NCBI RefSeq assembly: GCF_020405205.1
Contig: NZ_CP084469.1
Location: forward strand, 3,348,001-3,412,000
Direction of reading: 5' to 3'
Source of the DNA: Natrinema salinisoli
GTDB taxonomy: Archaea; Halobacteriota; Halobacteria; Halobacteriales; Natrialbaceae
Length of the DNA stretch: 64,000 nt
In this document: piece by piece, positions 34,453 through 43,181 of the stretch
Layout: each line of letters starts with the position of its first letter
Numbering within the stretch: position 1 is the first letter of the stretch
Notes under the pieces: generated by a model
Databases searched by the model: none
The model's input: only the letters and a program-made list of their open reading frames with translations
Told to the model about the DNA's origin: nothing
Program-made: the position numbers and the translations under genes

Positions 34453-35478
34453 TCACTCGAGATCGGCCGTCGCCGTCCCGGTCAGCAGCGTCTCGCCGTC
34501 GGTCGTCCGCGCCTCGAGTTCCGTCTCGACCGTCCCCGAGTCGCGATCGACCTCGACGACGTCGCCGGTCGCGACGACGGTGTCGCCGGGGAAGACGCGC
34601 GACTGGAACCGCAGGCCGAAACTCGCGACGTCGGCGAGATCGAACCAGTCCGTGACGACCCGCGAGGTGATCCCGGCGGTGAACATCCCCTGACCGAAGA
34701 CGCTCTCGTTGCCCGCGGCCGTCGCGTAGGGCTCGTCGTAGTGGATCGGGTTGAAATCGCCGCTGGCACCCGCGTACTTGACGAAGTGCTGGCGCTCGAG
34801 GTCCGCGACGACGACCGTCGGGCCGGTGTCGCCGACCGCGAGGTCGTCGACCGTGCGGACGCGGTCGAACTCGTCGGTCGTGTCCGAGGGCGCTGTCGAC
34901 TCGGCGCCGGCGGCTCCGCCGTTCGTCGCTGCGTCGGTGTCGTCGTTCTCGGGTTCGTCACTGCCGTCGCCCGCATCACCGTCGCCGTCGTCGACCGCCC
35001 CCTCGGTTTCGATCGCGGTCGACCGGTCAGTCAGGACGAGGTCGCCGTCCTGCGTCCGATACTCGGTCTCGAAGACGGCGAAGGTCATCGTCCCCGCACG
35101 GCCGCCCTCGCGCTGGAAGACGTCCGCGAGGGTGGTCGTTCCCTCGAGGACGTCGCCGACGTAGATCGGGCGCTCGTACTCGTGGGCCTGCTCCCCGTGG
35201 AGGACGTACTCCGGCTGAAAGCCGAGGTCGAACCCCTTGCCCTCCACATCGGCTGGCGTGTACCGCGGGAACCGGGCGACCTGCGTGTAGGTGAGCGGCG
35301 CGGGCACGCGGTCGTGACCCCGTTCGGCGGCGGCCGTTTCGTCGCGGAAGACCGGGTCGTCCGAGGTGATCGCTCGAGCGAACTCCTCGACCTTACCGGG
35401 TTCGATGCGGAACCCCTCGGCGGTGACCCGGGAGTCGCCGACCATCGCCTCGAGCTCCGCGAGTGACTTATTCGGCAT
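34453..35478 (-). CDS. Two-domain MaoC-like enoyl-CoA hydratase (double hotdog)
   Basis: A 341-residue protein with an N-terminal hotdog domain (about residues 5-150; FRIEPGKVEEFARAITSDDP, ending VFETEYRTQDGDLVL) and a C-terminal catalytic hotdog (about 225-341). The hydratase-2 motif YAGASGDFNPIHYDEPYA (about 240-257) keeps the Asp and His that hydrate the double bond. The two are joined by an acidic, alanine/glycine-rich linker of about 50 residues. Steroid-type hydratases have the same pairing of a degenerate and an active hotdog. It is convergent to the DUF35 gene (16-nt gap). The start MPNKSLAE is preferred with GGAGG (35485-35489) upstream; a mini-ORF overlaps it. Confidence 0.85.
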   Translation of the reverse strand: MPNKSLAELEAMVGDSRVTAEGFRIEPGKVEEFARAITSDDPVFRDETAAAERGHDRVPAPLTYTQVARFPRYTPADVEGKGFDLGFQPEYVLHGEQAHEYERPIYVGDVLEGTTTLADVFQREGGRAGTMTFAVFETEYRTQDGDLVLTDRSTAIETEGAVDDGDGDAGDGSDEPENDDTDAATNGGAAGAESTAPSDTTDEFDRVRTVDDLAVGDTGPTVVVADLERQHFVKYAGASGDFNPIHYDEPYATAAGNESVFGQGMFTAGITSRVVTDWFDLADVASFGLRFQSRVFPGDTVVATGDVVEVDRDSGTVETELEARTTDGETLLTGTATADLE

Positions 35479-35566
35479 CGGTGTCCTCCGTGGCTCGAGC
35501 GGTCGTCGTCGGCTGTTCGGTCGGTGCGTCGCCGCGGTCTGCGAGTCCGTGGTGGCCGCGTTCCAT
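35468..35566 (-). CDS. Upstream mini-ORF (32 codons) overlapping the MaoC start
   Basis: A frame from the ATG at 35566 to TAA at 35468-35470, overlapping the MaoC ATG (35478) by eleven bases in another frame. It contains the MaoC Shine-Dalgarno sequence at 35485-35489. A TATA-like TGTTATG (about 35594-35600, minus strand) lies 28-34 nt upstream of its ATG. The predicted product is Thr- and acid-rich with no known fold. Confidence 0.35.
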   Translation of the reverse strand: MERGHHGLADRGDAPTEQPTTTARATEDTDAE

Positions 35567-35684
35567 TGCCACCACGGTTTACGTACGACTGACATAACAG
35601 TACCCCTCTTGGATGTCAATTGATTGGGGACGCTCGAGCGGGGTAGATTTGCCAGCCGGGTTACTAGCGTCGGAACGGAACCGA

Positions 35685-35802
35685 GTGTTCTGCTATCGTG
35701 GCAACAGTGAATAGCCACGCCCTCCCCAACCGACTCGCTCGCGTGATTTCGAACCGCGATGCGGCCAGCGAGGCCGCACCGCGGTACAGCACGCGCCACC
35801 GC
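35685..35802 (-). repeat. Dispersed hairpin element, copy B (shortened)
   Basis: Read on the minus strand, it opens with GCGGTGGCGCGTGCTGT and closes with TTGCCACGATAGCAG, as copy D does. The central hairpin is 14 bp (35753-35766 with 35772-35785) with one mismatch, and its sequence differs from copy A. The block GCGCGAGGGATGAGCGAG of the other copies is missing, replaced by a short link to GCGAGTCGGTTGGGGAGGG. It sits in the 448-bp spacer between the MaoC and SDR genes. Confidence 0.7.
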
Positions 35803-35821
35803 ACGCCGGATGGTCGAATAG

Positions 35822-35829
35822 CTTATATC
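35822..35829 (+). promoter_or_regulatory. TATA-like box before the mini-ORF/SDR pair
   Basis: CTTATATC lies about 30 nt before the ATG of the mini-ORF at 35856. The main SDR start is about 100 nt from the box, so a leaderless transcript would begin at the mini-ORF. Confidence 0.45.
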
Positions 35830-35855
35830 GGCGGTCGATGAACCCGTAGACGCTC

Positions 35856-35930
35856 ATGGCAGTGACTATCACACTCGGCTCGAGCGAACGGTCAGTCGAA
35901 CGCGCTGCGACCGCGGAGGGACGGCGATGA
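35856..35930 (+). CDS. Upstream mini-ORF (24 codons) overlapping the SDR start
   Basis: It begins MAVTITLGSSERSVER and ends at TGA 35928-35930, which overlaps the SDR ATG as ATGA. The Shine-Dalgarno sequence GGAGG of the SDR (35915-35919) lies inside it. A leaderless start at its own ATG is likely from the TATA-like box. Confidence 0.4.
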   Translation: MAVTITLGSSERSVERAATAEGRR

Positions 35931-36700
35931 CGACCGACCAGTTCAGCGTCGACGGGGAGACCGCGATCGTCACCGGCTCCTCGAGCGGGATCGGGAAGAC
36001 GATCGTCGAGCGGTTCGCCGCCGACGGTGCGAACGTCGTCGTCACCTCGCGGGACATCGACAACGTCGAGCCGGTCGCCGAGGCGATCAACGAGAGCGAG
36101 CGACCGGGAGAGGCGATCGCGATCGAGTGCGACGTGACGGATCGCGGTGCGGTTCAGGACCTCGTGGACGAAACCGTCGCGGAATTCGGCGGCCTCGACA
36201 TCCTGATCAACAACGCGGGGGCGAGCTTTCAGGCCCCGCCCTCGGAGATCAGCGAGAACGGGTGGAAGACCATCGTCGACATCAACCTCCACGGCACGTT
36301 CCACTGCTCGCAGATCGCCGTCGAGTACATGCGCGACAACGGCGGCGGCCGGATCGTCAACTTCGCCAGCGTCGCGGGTACCCGGGGCTCGCGGTCGATG
36401 AGCCACTACGGCGCGGCCAAGGCCGGCGTCGTCAACTTCACCACCTCCGTCGCGGCCGACTGGGCCGAAGACGGTATCTGGATTAACTGCATCGCACCCG
36501 GGCTCGTCGCGACCGAGGGCGTCCGCACCCAGATGGGTGTCGACGACGACGCCGACGAGATCGCCCGCACCACGCCGGACCGGACGATCGGCAAACCCGA
36601 GGAGGTCGCCGACCTCGCGCAGTTCCTCGCCAGCCCGGCCTCCTCGTACATGGTGGGCGAGACGGTCACGATCAAGGGGATACCACGCCTCGAGGAGTAA
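35927..36700 (+). CDS. SDR family oxidoreductase (3-hydroxyacyl-CoA or related)
   Basis: A 257-residue classical SDR with TGSSSGIGKTIVERF (about residues 13-27), NNAGASFQAPP (about 92-102), catalytic Ser in IVNFASVAGTRGS (about 145) and Tyr-Lys in MSHYGAAKAGVVNFT (about 158-162), plus PGLVATEG. The start is fixed by GGAGG at 35915-35919 and the ATGA overlap with the mini-ORF. It sits between a MaoC hydratase and an acyl-CoA ligase, so oxidation of a 3-hydroxyacyl-CoA made by the hydratase is plausible. That role is inference from context. Confidence 0.88.
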   Translation: MTTDQFSVDGETAIVTGSSSGIGKTIVERFAADGANVVVTSRDIDNVEPVAEAINESERPGEAIAIECDVTDRGAVQDLVDETVAEFGGLDILINNAGASFQAPPSEISENGWKTIVDINLHGTFHCSQIAVEYMRDNGGGRIVNFASVAGTRGSRSMSHYGAAKAGVVNFTTSVAADWAEDGIWINCIAPGLVATEGVRTQMGVDDDADEIARTTPDRTIGKPEEVADLAQFLASPASSYMVGETVTIKGIPRLEE

Positions 36701-36829
36701 CGCGCCACCCGTTCGCTTCGAGAATCTCGTCCCGAGTCTTCGTCCGCGCCGACGGGACGAGCGCCGGAACCTGTTCCCTGCTACCAGTACCCATATACTT
36801 TTCAGGTCGAACGACAAATCACTGGCAAC

Positions 36830-38407
36830 ATGGAACTCGATATCGTCTCCGCGGAGACGCTTTTGGAGCCACCCTACGACGGCAACGTCGCCAACTTGCT
36901 CGAGCGAGCGATCGCGGAACAGCCCGACGCGGTCGCGATCGAACACGCCGGCGAGACGATCACCTACCGGGAGTTCGGGGATCGCGCCGCGCGGTTCGCG
37001 AACGGGCTCCGGGAACTCGGTCTCGAGGCCGGCGATCGGGTCGGCGTCTACATGCCCAACGGAATCCCCTTCTGTACCGTCATCTGGGCCTGCTGCCGCG
37101 CCGGCGTGATCGCGAGCCCGCTGAACCCCGAATACCGCCGCCGCGAGATCGAATACCAACTGGACCACGCCGATGCCGAGGCGGTGCTGATCGAGGGCGA
37201 CGCCAACGACTACGTCGTCGAGGCAGTGGCCGGCCTCGAGACGGCGATCGTCAGCGCCACGCCGGACAGCGACCACGCGTCCCTGCCGGAACTCGCTAGC
37301 GACGCGACCGCGGCGGTCGCCGATCGCGAGGACGACGACGTCCTGCTTCAGCCGTACACCTCGGGAACCACCGGCAAGCCGAAGGGCGTCCTGCTGACCC
37401 ACCGCAACTTCCGGGTCCAGATCGCACAGGCCGTCTCGAGTTACAGCGCCGGGCCGATCGAGGGGGACGGCATCATCGTCCTGCCGATGTACCACATCAC
37501 GGGGATGATCCAGATGATGGCGTCGCTCTGTGCCGGTCGGACGCTGCACCTGCTTCGCCCCGATCAGTGGGACCCCGAGCGGGTGCTCGCAAAGCTCGAC
37601 GAGCACGATATCCCGGCCTTTACCGGCGTCGCCGCGATGTTCGTCGATCTGCTCGAGGCCTACGACCCGGACGAGCACGACCTCTCGACGCTGATCAAGG
37701 CGGGGCAGGGCGGGGACAAGCTCCCGAAGCCGACCCAGGAGCGCTTCGAGGAGGCGTTCGGCGTCCCGCTCTCGGAGGGGTACGGGCTGACGGAGACGAC
37801 CGCGACGTCCCACACGATCCGGTGGTCCTCGCTCGGAAACAGGCCCGGCAGCGTCGGGCAACCCGTCGGCCACACGCGCTCGAAGGTCGTCGACGAGGAC
37901 GGGAACGAGGTCGGCCCCGGCGAGGAGGGCGAGATCCTCATCGCCGGCCCGCAGGTGATGAAGGGCTACTACGAGAACCCCGAGGCGAACGAGGCGGTCT
38001 TCACCGAGGACGGCTACCTGCGAACCGGCGACATCGGGACGCGGGACGCGGACAACTACTACTACATCAAGGGCCGGGAGAAGGAGATGATCCTGACCGC
38101 GGGGTACAACGTCTACCCGCGGGAGATCGAAGACTTGCTCTACGAACACCCGGACATCCACGAGGCGGCGGTCTTCGGCCTCCCCGACGACCGGCGGGGT
38201 GAGACCGTCGCCGCCGCGATCACGCCGAAAGCGGGCGCGGACCTGACCGAAGACGACGTCGAGGCGTACGTGCTCGACGAACTCGCGCCCTACAAACACC
38301 CGCGGGTCGTCGAGATCCGTCCCGAGCTCCCGAAGACGGGGAGCGGGAAGATCCGCAAGACGGCGTTACGGGACGAACTCCTCGAGGAACGCGGCATCGA
38401 ATCGTGA
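36830..38407 (+). CDS. Acyl-CoA synthetase (AMP-forming)
   Basis: A 525-residue ANL-superfamily ligase. YTSGTTGKPKGVLLTHRN is at about residues 176-193, EGYGLTETTATSHT at about 316, the hinge GYLRTGDIGTRDADNYYYI at about 395-413 and the A10 Lys in PKTGSGKIRKTALRDELLEE at about 511. It is similar in length and motifs to the synthetase at 30965, which suggests an old duplication within this catabolic region, though the two have distinct substrate-pocket sequences. A TATA-like ATATAC at 36793-36798 supports a leaderless start at 36830. Confidence 0.92.
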   Translation: MELDIVSAETLLEPPYDGNVANLLERAIAEQPDAVAIEHAGETITYREFGDRAARFANGLRELGLEAGDRVGVYMPNGIPFCTVIWACCRAGVIASPLNPEYRRREIEYQLDHADAEAVLIEGDANDYVVEAVAGLETAIVSATPDSDHASLPELASDATAAVADREDDDVLLQPYTSGTTGKPKGVLLTHRNFRVQIAQAVSSYSAGPIEGDGIIVLPMYHITGMIQMMASLCAGRTLHLLRPDQWDPERVLAKLDEHDIPAFTGVAAMFVDLLEAYDPDEHDLSTLIKAGQGGDKLPKPTQERFEEAFGVPLSEGYGLTETTATSHTIRWSSLGNRPGSVGQPVGHTRSKVVDEDGNEVGPGEEGEILIAGPQVMKGYYENPEANEAVFTEDGYLRTGDIGTRDADNYYYIKGREKEMILTAGYNVYPREIEDLLYEHPDIHEAAVFGLPDDRRGETVAAAITPKAGADLTEDDVEAYVLDELAPYKHPRVVEIRPELPKTGSGKIRKTALRDELLEERGIES

Positions 38408-38449
38408 GCCACTTGTACGCGAGCCCTCGAATCGGTGACTATCGCTCGA

Positions 38450-39742
38450 ATGTCTGACCAGCCCTCCTATTCGACGTCCGAGATACGGACGATCGCGCTC
38501 GCAGTCATCGCCGGCGTCTTCTTCGGCGGGGTGGCGACGGGCGTCGCCTTTCCGACGCTGCCGCTGCTCGACGAGAAACTCGTGATCAGCGCCGTCATGC
38601 TGAGCGTGATCCTCTCGGCCAATCGGATCGCGCGATTGTTCATGAACACGCCGGCCGGGACGATCATCGACCGGGTGGGCGCGCGGAAACCGATGATCTT
38701 CGGGCTGTTCACCCAGGCGTTGGCTCCCTTCGGGTACGTCGTCGGCCTCCACACGCCGCCGACCGATCTCGGCACGGTGCCGCTGCTGGGCGACGTGTCG
38801 CTCCCGGGCGTCGTCTTCGTCCTGGCCCGGCTGTTCTGGGGCGTCGGCAGCGCGTTCGTCTTCATCGGCGCGTTCGCGACGATCACGTACGTCACGACGT
38901 CGGACAACCGCGGCCGGTGGGTCGGCTACATGCGCGGCGGCCAGTCGCTCGGCTTCCCGACGGGCCTCGTCGTCGGCGGGCTCCTGACCGACCTCGCCAG
39001 CATGCAGACCGCGTTTCTCGTTGCCGGCGTGCTCGCGCTGATCGCCGGCACCGTCGCCACCCTCGTCCTCCCGGACGTCCACGCCGGGGCCGACGGTCGA
39101 GGCGCGAAGCTTCGGGAAGTCCCCTCGCTGCTCGCGAGCAATCCGACCGTCGTCCTGATCGGCTACGGCAACTTCACCGTTCGGCTCCTGTGGGGCGGCA
39201 TCATCCTCTCGACGCTGGCCCGCTACGCCAGCGACTCCGGCCTCGAGCTCTCGGCTCTGGGTGCGGCGGGCATCAGCGGCATCGTGATGGGACTCGGCGT
39301 GCTCACCGCGGGGTCGATGACGGTCGTCACCGGCTGGGTGTCGGACATGGTCGACGATCGGACGCTGCTGACGGTGCCCGCGTTCCTGGCGATGGGCGGG
39401 GGCTTCCTGATCATCGCCTACGTGCCGACCATCGAGGCGTTGCTCGGGGCGATCGTGCTCGTCGGGGGCGGCATGGGCGCGGCCGCGCCCGCGATGCTCG
39501 CGATCATGGGTGATCTCACGCCCGGCGACGAACTCGGGCGGATGGGCGGCGTTTACCAGGTGATGGGCGACGTCGGACTCAGCCTCGGTCCGCTCGTCGC
39601 GATTCCGGCGGTCGATCTCTGGTTCGGCTACCAGACGACGTACGTGCTCTGTGCCGCGCTCGTGTTGAGCTGCCTGACGATCGTCTCGCTCCCGCTGTTG
39701 CGGAACCCCGAGGTCTCGAGAGCGGGAGTGAAAGCGGACTAG
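38450..39742 (+). CDS. MFS transporter
   Basis: A 430-residue, 12-helix major facilitator superfamily carrier. After a short hydrophilic start, AVIAGVFFGGVATGVAFPTL begins helix 1; the motif A loop is GTIIDRVGARKPMIFGLFTQ (about residues 67-86) and its second-half counterpart WVSDMVDDRTLLTVPAFLAM (about 299-318). The start MSDQPS at 38450 is preferred over the in-frame ATG at 38435, because the five extra residues add nothing of the family. It may carry a compound degraded by the acyl-CoA genes just upstream (43-nt gap), perhaps in one transcript. Confidence 0.85.
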   Translation: MSDQPSYSTSEIRTIALAVIAGVFFGGVATGVAFPTLPLLDEKLVISAVMLSVILSANRIARLFMNTPAGTIIDRVGARKPMIFGLFTQALAPFGYVVGLHTPPTDLGTVPLLGDVSLPGVVFVLARLFWGVGSAFVFIGAFATITYVTTSDNRGRWVGYMRGGQSLGFPTGLVVGGLLTDLASMQTAFLVAGVLALIAGTVATLVLPDVHAGADGRGAKLREVPSLLASNPTVVLIGYGNFTVRLLWGGIILSTLARYASDSGLELSALGAAGISGIVMGLGVLTAGSMTVVTGWVSDMVDDRTLLTVPAFLAMGGGFLIIAYVPTIEALLGAIVLVGGGMGAAAPAMLAIMGDLTPGDELGRMGGVYQVMGDVGLSLGPLVAIPAVDLWFGYQTTYVLCAALVLSCLTIVSLPLLRNPEVSRAGVKAD

Positions 39743-39860
39743 CGGTCGGAGGGGGTTCCGTCGACTGACGCGCTGATGCGATCGCCGTCGAAGTAACACG
39801 GGGCACGACCGAGCGGCGTTTGGGGAAGCTTTGATAGCCGACGACGCCTATTGTCACACA

Positions 39861-41399
39861 ATGACTCGCACACGGGAAACGGCGGCCCGCATCCGTCCGT
39901 GGCTCCCCGCGGTCGTCGTGGCGCTGGCCGCGGGACTCGCCGCCGTGGGGGGATCGTACCTCTCCGTCGGCCGACGGCCGGCCTTCGTCGCGACGCCGAT
40001 CGACAGAGTCGTCGTCACGGTCAGTCCCGAGGCGCTCGTGACGTTCGCGATCACCGAGCTCGGGACGTTCGGTCACCGGCTGGCGTTCCTGACGGCCATC
40101 GCGCTCACGTGCGTCCTTTTCGGACTGGTCGCGTTGCCCGGCGTGGTACTCCTCTGGGGCCGCGGCCCGGTTCCCGCCGTGTCGTCTCTCCGAGGCGGCA
40201 GGCCCGTCGCCGGCGCGGTCGCGGGGGCGGCGCTGCCGGGTGCGGTCGCGTACGGGTTAACGGGGTCGCCAGTGTCGAGTGCCGGCACCGCCGCGGGGGC
40301 CGGTTTCGTCCTGCTGGCAACGGCCGGAGCGGCCGAATTCGTCGCCGGTGAGGACGCCGCGCTCGGCTCGCTCGGCCGGCGGCGCGTCCTCGGAGCCGTC
40401 GGATCGGCGATCGGCGTGACCGTGCTCGGCCTCCTCGTTCGCGGCTCCGGCGAGGAACCGTTCCCGTCGGGCCTCGAGATCCCCGAGGACGCTCGACCCG
40501 AGGTTCGAGAGTTACTCACACAGGCGGAAGACCGGTCGCTCGCCGTCGACGGGCTCGAGCCGCTGGTGAGCACGGACTTCTACGAAGTCGACATCGCCAA
40601 CGTGAATCCCGACGTCGACCGCGCGGAGTGGACGCTCTCGATCACGGGGGCCGTCGAGGAGGAGGCGGAGTACGACGTCGCGGATATCGAGGCCATGGCG
40701 CTCGAGGACCGGTTCGTCACGCTGCGGTGCGTCGGCGACCAGCTCAACGGCCGGCAGATGGACACCGCCCTCTGGGGCGGCGTGCCGGTCCGACAGCTTC
40801 TCGAGGCGGCGAATCCCGGCGGTGACCGCGTCGTCCTGCACGGTGCCGACGGCTACTACAACGAGTTCCCGCTCGAGGCGCTGTGGCCGGGGCTGTTGGC
40901 GTACCGAATGAACGGTCGTCCGCTGCCGCGAGCCCACGGGGCCCCGCTTCGCGCGCTCGTCCCGGGCCACTGGGGCGAGATCAACGTGAAGTGGCTCACT
41001 GAGATCGAGGTTCGCGACGAGGACACCATGGGCTACTGGGAGTACCGCGGCTGGCACGGCACGGGTCCGGTCGAGACGGTGGCGAAGCTCTGGCAGGACA
41101 ACCGTCTCGGCGGCGGCCGCTTCGAGGTCGCCGGCCACGCGTACGCCGGTACCAGGGGTATCGAGGCGGTCGAGGTCTCGACCGACGGCGGCGACACTTG
41201 GGTCGAAGCCGAACTGTCCGAGCCACTTCCGGGCGAGGACGTCTGGCGGCAGTGGCGCCACGAATACGGGGCGACTGGGACGCACGAGGTGATCGTCCGG
41301 GCCCGCGACGGCAACGGGGACCTCCAGATCCCCGAGGAGGACGGTCCGAAACCCGACGGCGCGACGGGCTGGGTTTCGAAAACTGTCGGATCACAGTGA
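39861..41399 (+). CDS. Membrane-anchored sulfite-oxidase-family molybdoenzyme
   Basis: A 512-residue fusion. Residues about 12-165 form four to five membrane helices (WLPAVVVALAAGLAAVGGSYL, LAFLTAIALTCVLFGLVALPG, further ones in part), and after a linker the molybdopterin domain of the sulfite oxidase/SorA/YedY superfamily begins at about 225. The Mo-ligating Cys is in FVTLRCVGDQLNGRQMD (about 283), with HGADGYYNEFPLE and LPRAHGAPLRALVPGHWG as family motifs; the C-terminal dimerisation domain has EVSTDGGDTWVEAEL. The N-terminal helices may hold a cytochrome-free anchor or a heme-less electron port. Substrate unknown. Confidence 0.85.
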   Translation: MTRTRETAARIRPWLPAVVVALAAGLAAVGGSYLSVGRRPAFVATPIDRVVVTVSPEALVTFAITELGTFGHRLAFLTAIALTCVLFGLVALPGVVLLWGRGPVPAVSSLRGGRPVAGAVAGAALPGAVAYGLTGSPVSSAGTAAGAGFVLLATAGAAEFVAGEDAALGSLGRRRVLGAVGSAIGVTVLGLLVRGSGEEPFPSGLEIPEDARPEVRELLTQAEDRSLAVDGLEPLVSTDFYEVDIANVNPDVDRAEWTLSITGAVEEEAEYDVADIEAMALEDRFVTLRCVGDQLNGRQMDTALWGGVPVRQLLEAANPGGDRVVLHGADGYYNEFPLEALWPGLLAYRMNGRPLPRAHGAPLRALVPGHWGEINVKWLTEIEVRDEDTMGYWEYRGWHGTGPVETVAKLWQDNRLGGGRFEVAGHAYAGTRGIEAVEVSTDGGDTWVEAELSEPLPGEDVWRQWRHEYGATGTHEVIVRARDGNGDLQIPEEDGPKPDGATGWVSKTVGSQ

Positions 41400-41604
41400 G
41401 TGTCGGGCCGTCCCCGAGGGACGTCCCTATGCGGACCAAGGACGGCCGTTCTGCCGCGGTCGAGCCTCCGCTCTCTTTCCGTCCGATCGCGTCTCCAAAT
41501 GTGGCCGTATCCACATGACTAACAAAAATGGCTGTTGGAGCTATCTGTTGACTATCCACATCTCCCGAAAAAAACGCCGACATCCATATGGAAAAAACAT
41601 GAAC

Positions 41605-41612
41605 GTTTATAT
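41605..41612 (+). promoter_or_regulatory. TATA-like box of the ABC importer operon
   Basis: GTTTATAT lies about 26 nt before the ATG of a 5-codon mini-ORF at 41634. The region 41500-41660 is AT-rich and holds repeats of ATATGGAAAAAA type that could be operator sites. Confidence 0.5.
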
Positions 41613-41633
41613 GGGTCTGTCCGGATGTTATCA

Positions 41634-41651
41634 ATGGACAATAGTCCTTGA
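41634..41651 (+). CDS. Upstream mini-ORF (5 codons) before the binding-protein gene
   Basis: ATG GAC AAT AGT CCT TGA encodes MDNSP. It begins where a transcript from the TATA-like box should start and ends six bases before the main ATG at 41658. Confidence 0.3.
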   Translation: MDNSP

Positions 41652-41657
41652 GTACAG

Positions 41658-43076
41658 ATGACACGGGACACTATCGATAGGCGTCGGGTGCTTACAGGTG
41701 CTGGTGTAGGAATCGCTTCAGCGATGGCAGGCTGCTTGGGTGGTGGTGGCGGCGACGAGGGTGACGGTGAGGTCCACTTCATCACCGACTACTACAACGA
41801 CTCCTGGGAACCCCTCTGGGGCGACCTCGAGTCGGACTTCGAAGAGCAGACTGACATCCAGATGAACATCGAGGAGGGCGGAATGTCCGGTACGCAGGAG
41901 GGCCGGCTGGCCCAGCTGATCCAGTCGGGCAACCCGCCGGACGCGAACACCTCCACGTTCGACCAGGTGGCCGACATCTGGGCGACTGACCAGCTCGAGC
42001 CGGTCAACGACGTGGTTTCGGCGATCGAGGAGGTCAACGGGGAAGTGATGACCGGCGGAGCGTTCCTCGGCGGCGACGACTTCTATCAGGTCCCACACGG
42101 CCAGTACATCTCGAACTTCCAGTACCGGGCGGACATCTACGACGACCTCGGGCTGGAGGAACCGGAGACGTTCCAGGACGTCCTTGACAACGCCCGAGCG
42201 ATCGACGAGTCGGACGAACACGACGCGCGCGGCTACGGCCTGGCCGGGATGCCGACCGGCAAGAGCCAGGACGAGTTCCAGGTCCTCCTGGCGAGCGCCG
42301 GTGTCTCCGGGCTCGGAATCCGCTGGAGCGACCCCGAGGCGAGAGACGAACTCGAGGTATACTTCCCCGAAGAGGAGGTGACGATGGTCCTGCAGTACAT
42401 GAAGGACCTCGCGCAGTACTCGCCGGACCCGACCAGCATCGGCTGGGCCGAGTCGCTCGGCGGGTGGGTTCAGGGCCAGTACGCTCAGTGTTACCACCTC
42501 AACGCCTGGCCGGTCGGTGTCACCGCACTCACGGCCGAAGCCCAGGACAGCGACGCCCTGCGCGGGCTGGCCGAGGCCACCCAGATCATCCCGTACCCGA
42601 CCTGGAGCGAAATCGACACGGAGGAGAACTGGCTCTCCTCTCCGGCCCCCGACGGCTACCACCTCTTCGCGAGCGCCGAGAACACGTCGGAGGCCAAGGA
42701 GTGGTTCGAGTGGCTCTACGCCGACAGCATGGAGCAGACGGTGAGCTTCTACGAGGCGGATCCGGGCCGGTTCTTGCCGACCTACGCCGACGTACTGGAC
42801 TCAGACGCGTTCCAGAACCAGGGTATCATGCAGGCCCATCCGCACCTGCTCGAGAAGCTCCAGTACGTCCAGGACGAGATCTGGGGCAACCACTACGCGA
42901 ACGTCGACGAAGCCGACGTCTCCTCGCCCGAGGCGCTGTACATGCAGCGCCAGTGGTTCTACGGCGAGATGGTCAACCGTGTGGTCACCGAGTCCAATAC
43001 CGTTCAGGAAACCTACGAGTGGGGCCGCAGCCAACTCGAGGAGGCTCTCACGGAGGCCAAGGAGCAGTTCTCGTAG
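41658..43076 (+). CDS. ABC transporter substrate-binding protein (lipoprotein), carbohydrate type
   Basis: A 472-residue extracellular binding protein of the family-1 type (maltose/trehalose group). The signal is twin-arginine-like (TIDRRRVLTGAG, about residues 5-16) and ends at a lipobox MAGC with Cys at about 26, so it is exported folded by Tat and lipid-anchored. A Gly-rich linker follows, then the bilobal domain starting at VHFITDYYNDSWEPLWGDL. Other family marks are the YGLAGMPTGKSQDEFQVLLA core and AGSPGRF-like C-lobe. First gene of the importer operon. The sugar or solute is not identifiable. Confidence 0.9.
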   Translation: MTRDTIDRRRVLTGAGVGIASAMAGCLGGGGGDEGDGEVHFITDYYNDSWEPLWGDLESDFEEQTDIQMNIEEGGMSGTQEGRLAQLIQSGNPPDANTSTFDQVADIWATDQLEPVNDVVSAIEEVNGEVMTGGAFLGGDDFYQVPHGQYISNFQYRADIYDDLGLEEPETFQDVLDNARAIDESDEHDARGYGLAGMPTGKSQDEFQVLLASAGVSGLGIRWSDPEARDELEVYFPEEEVTMVLQYMKDLAQYSPDPTSIGWAESLGGWVQGQYAQCYHLNAWPVGVTALTAEAQDSDALRGLAEATQIIPYPTWSEIDTEENWLSSPAPDGYHLFASAENTSEAKEWFEWLYADSMEQTVSFYEADPGRFLPTYADVLDSDAFQNQGIMQAHPHLLEKLQYVQDEIWGNHYANVDEADVSSPEALYMQRQWFYGEMVNRVVTESNTVQETYEWGRSQLEEALTEAKEQFS

Positions 43077-43181
43077 TCGGTCTCGGACGGGTCGGCTCTT
43101 CGTTTGATCGCGTTCGTGCGGGGCGAATCGTGTATGAATAACCGTGAGATTAACAAGCATAGATGCAGAGGAGACGTATAT

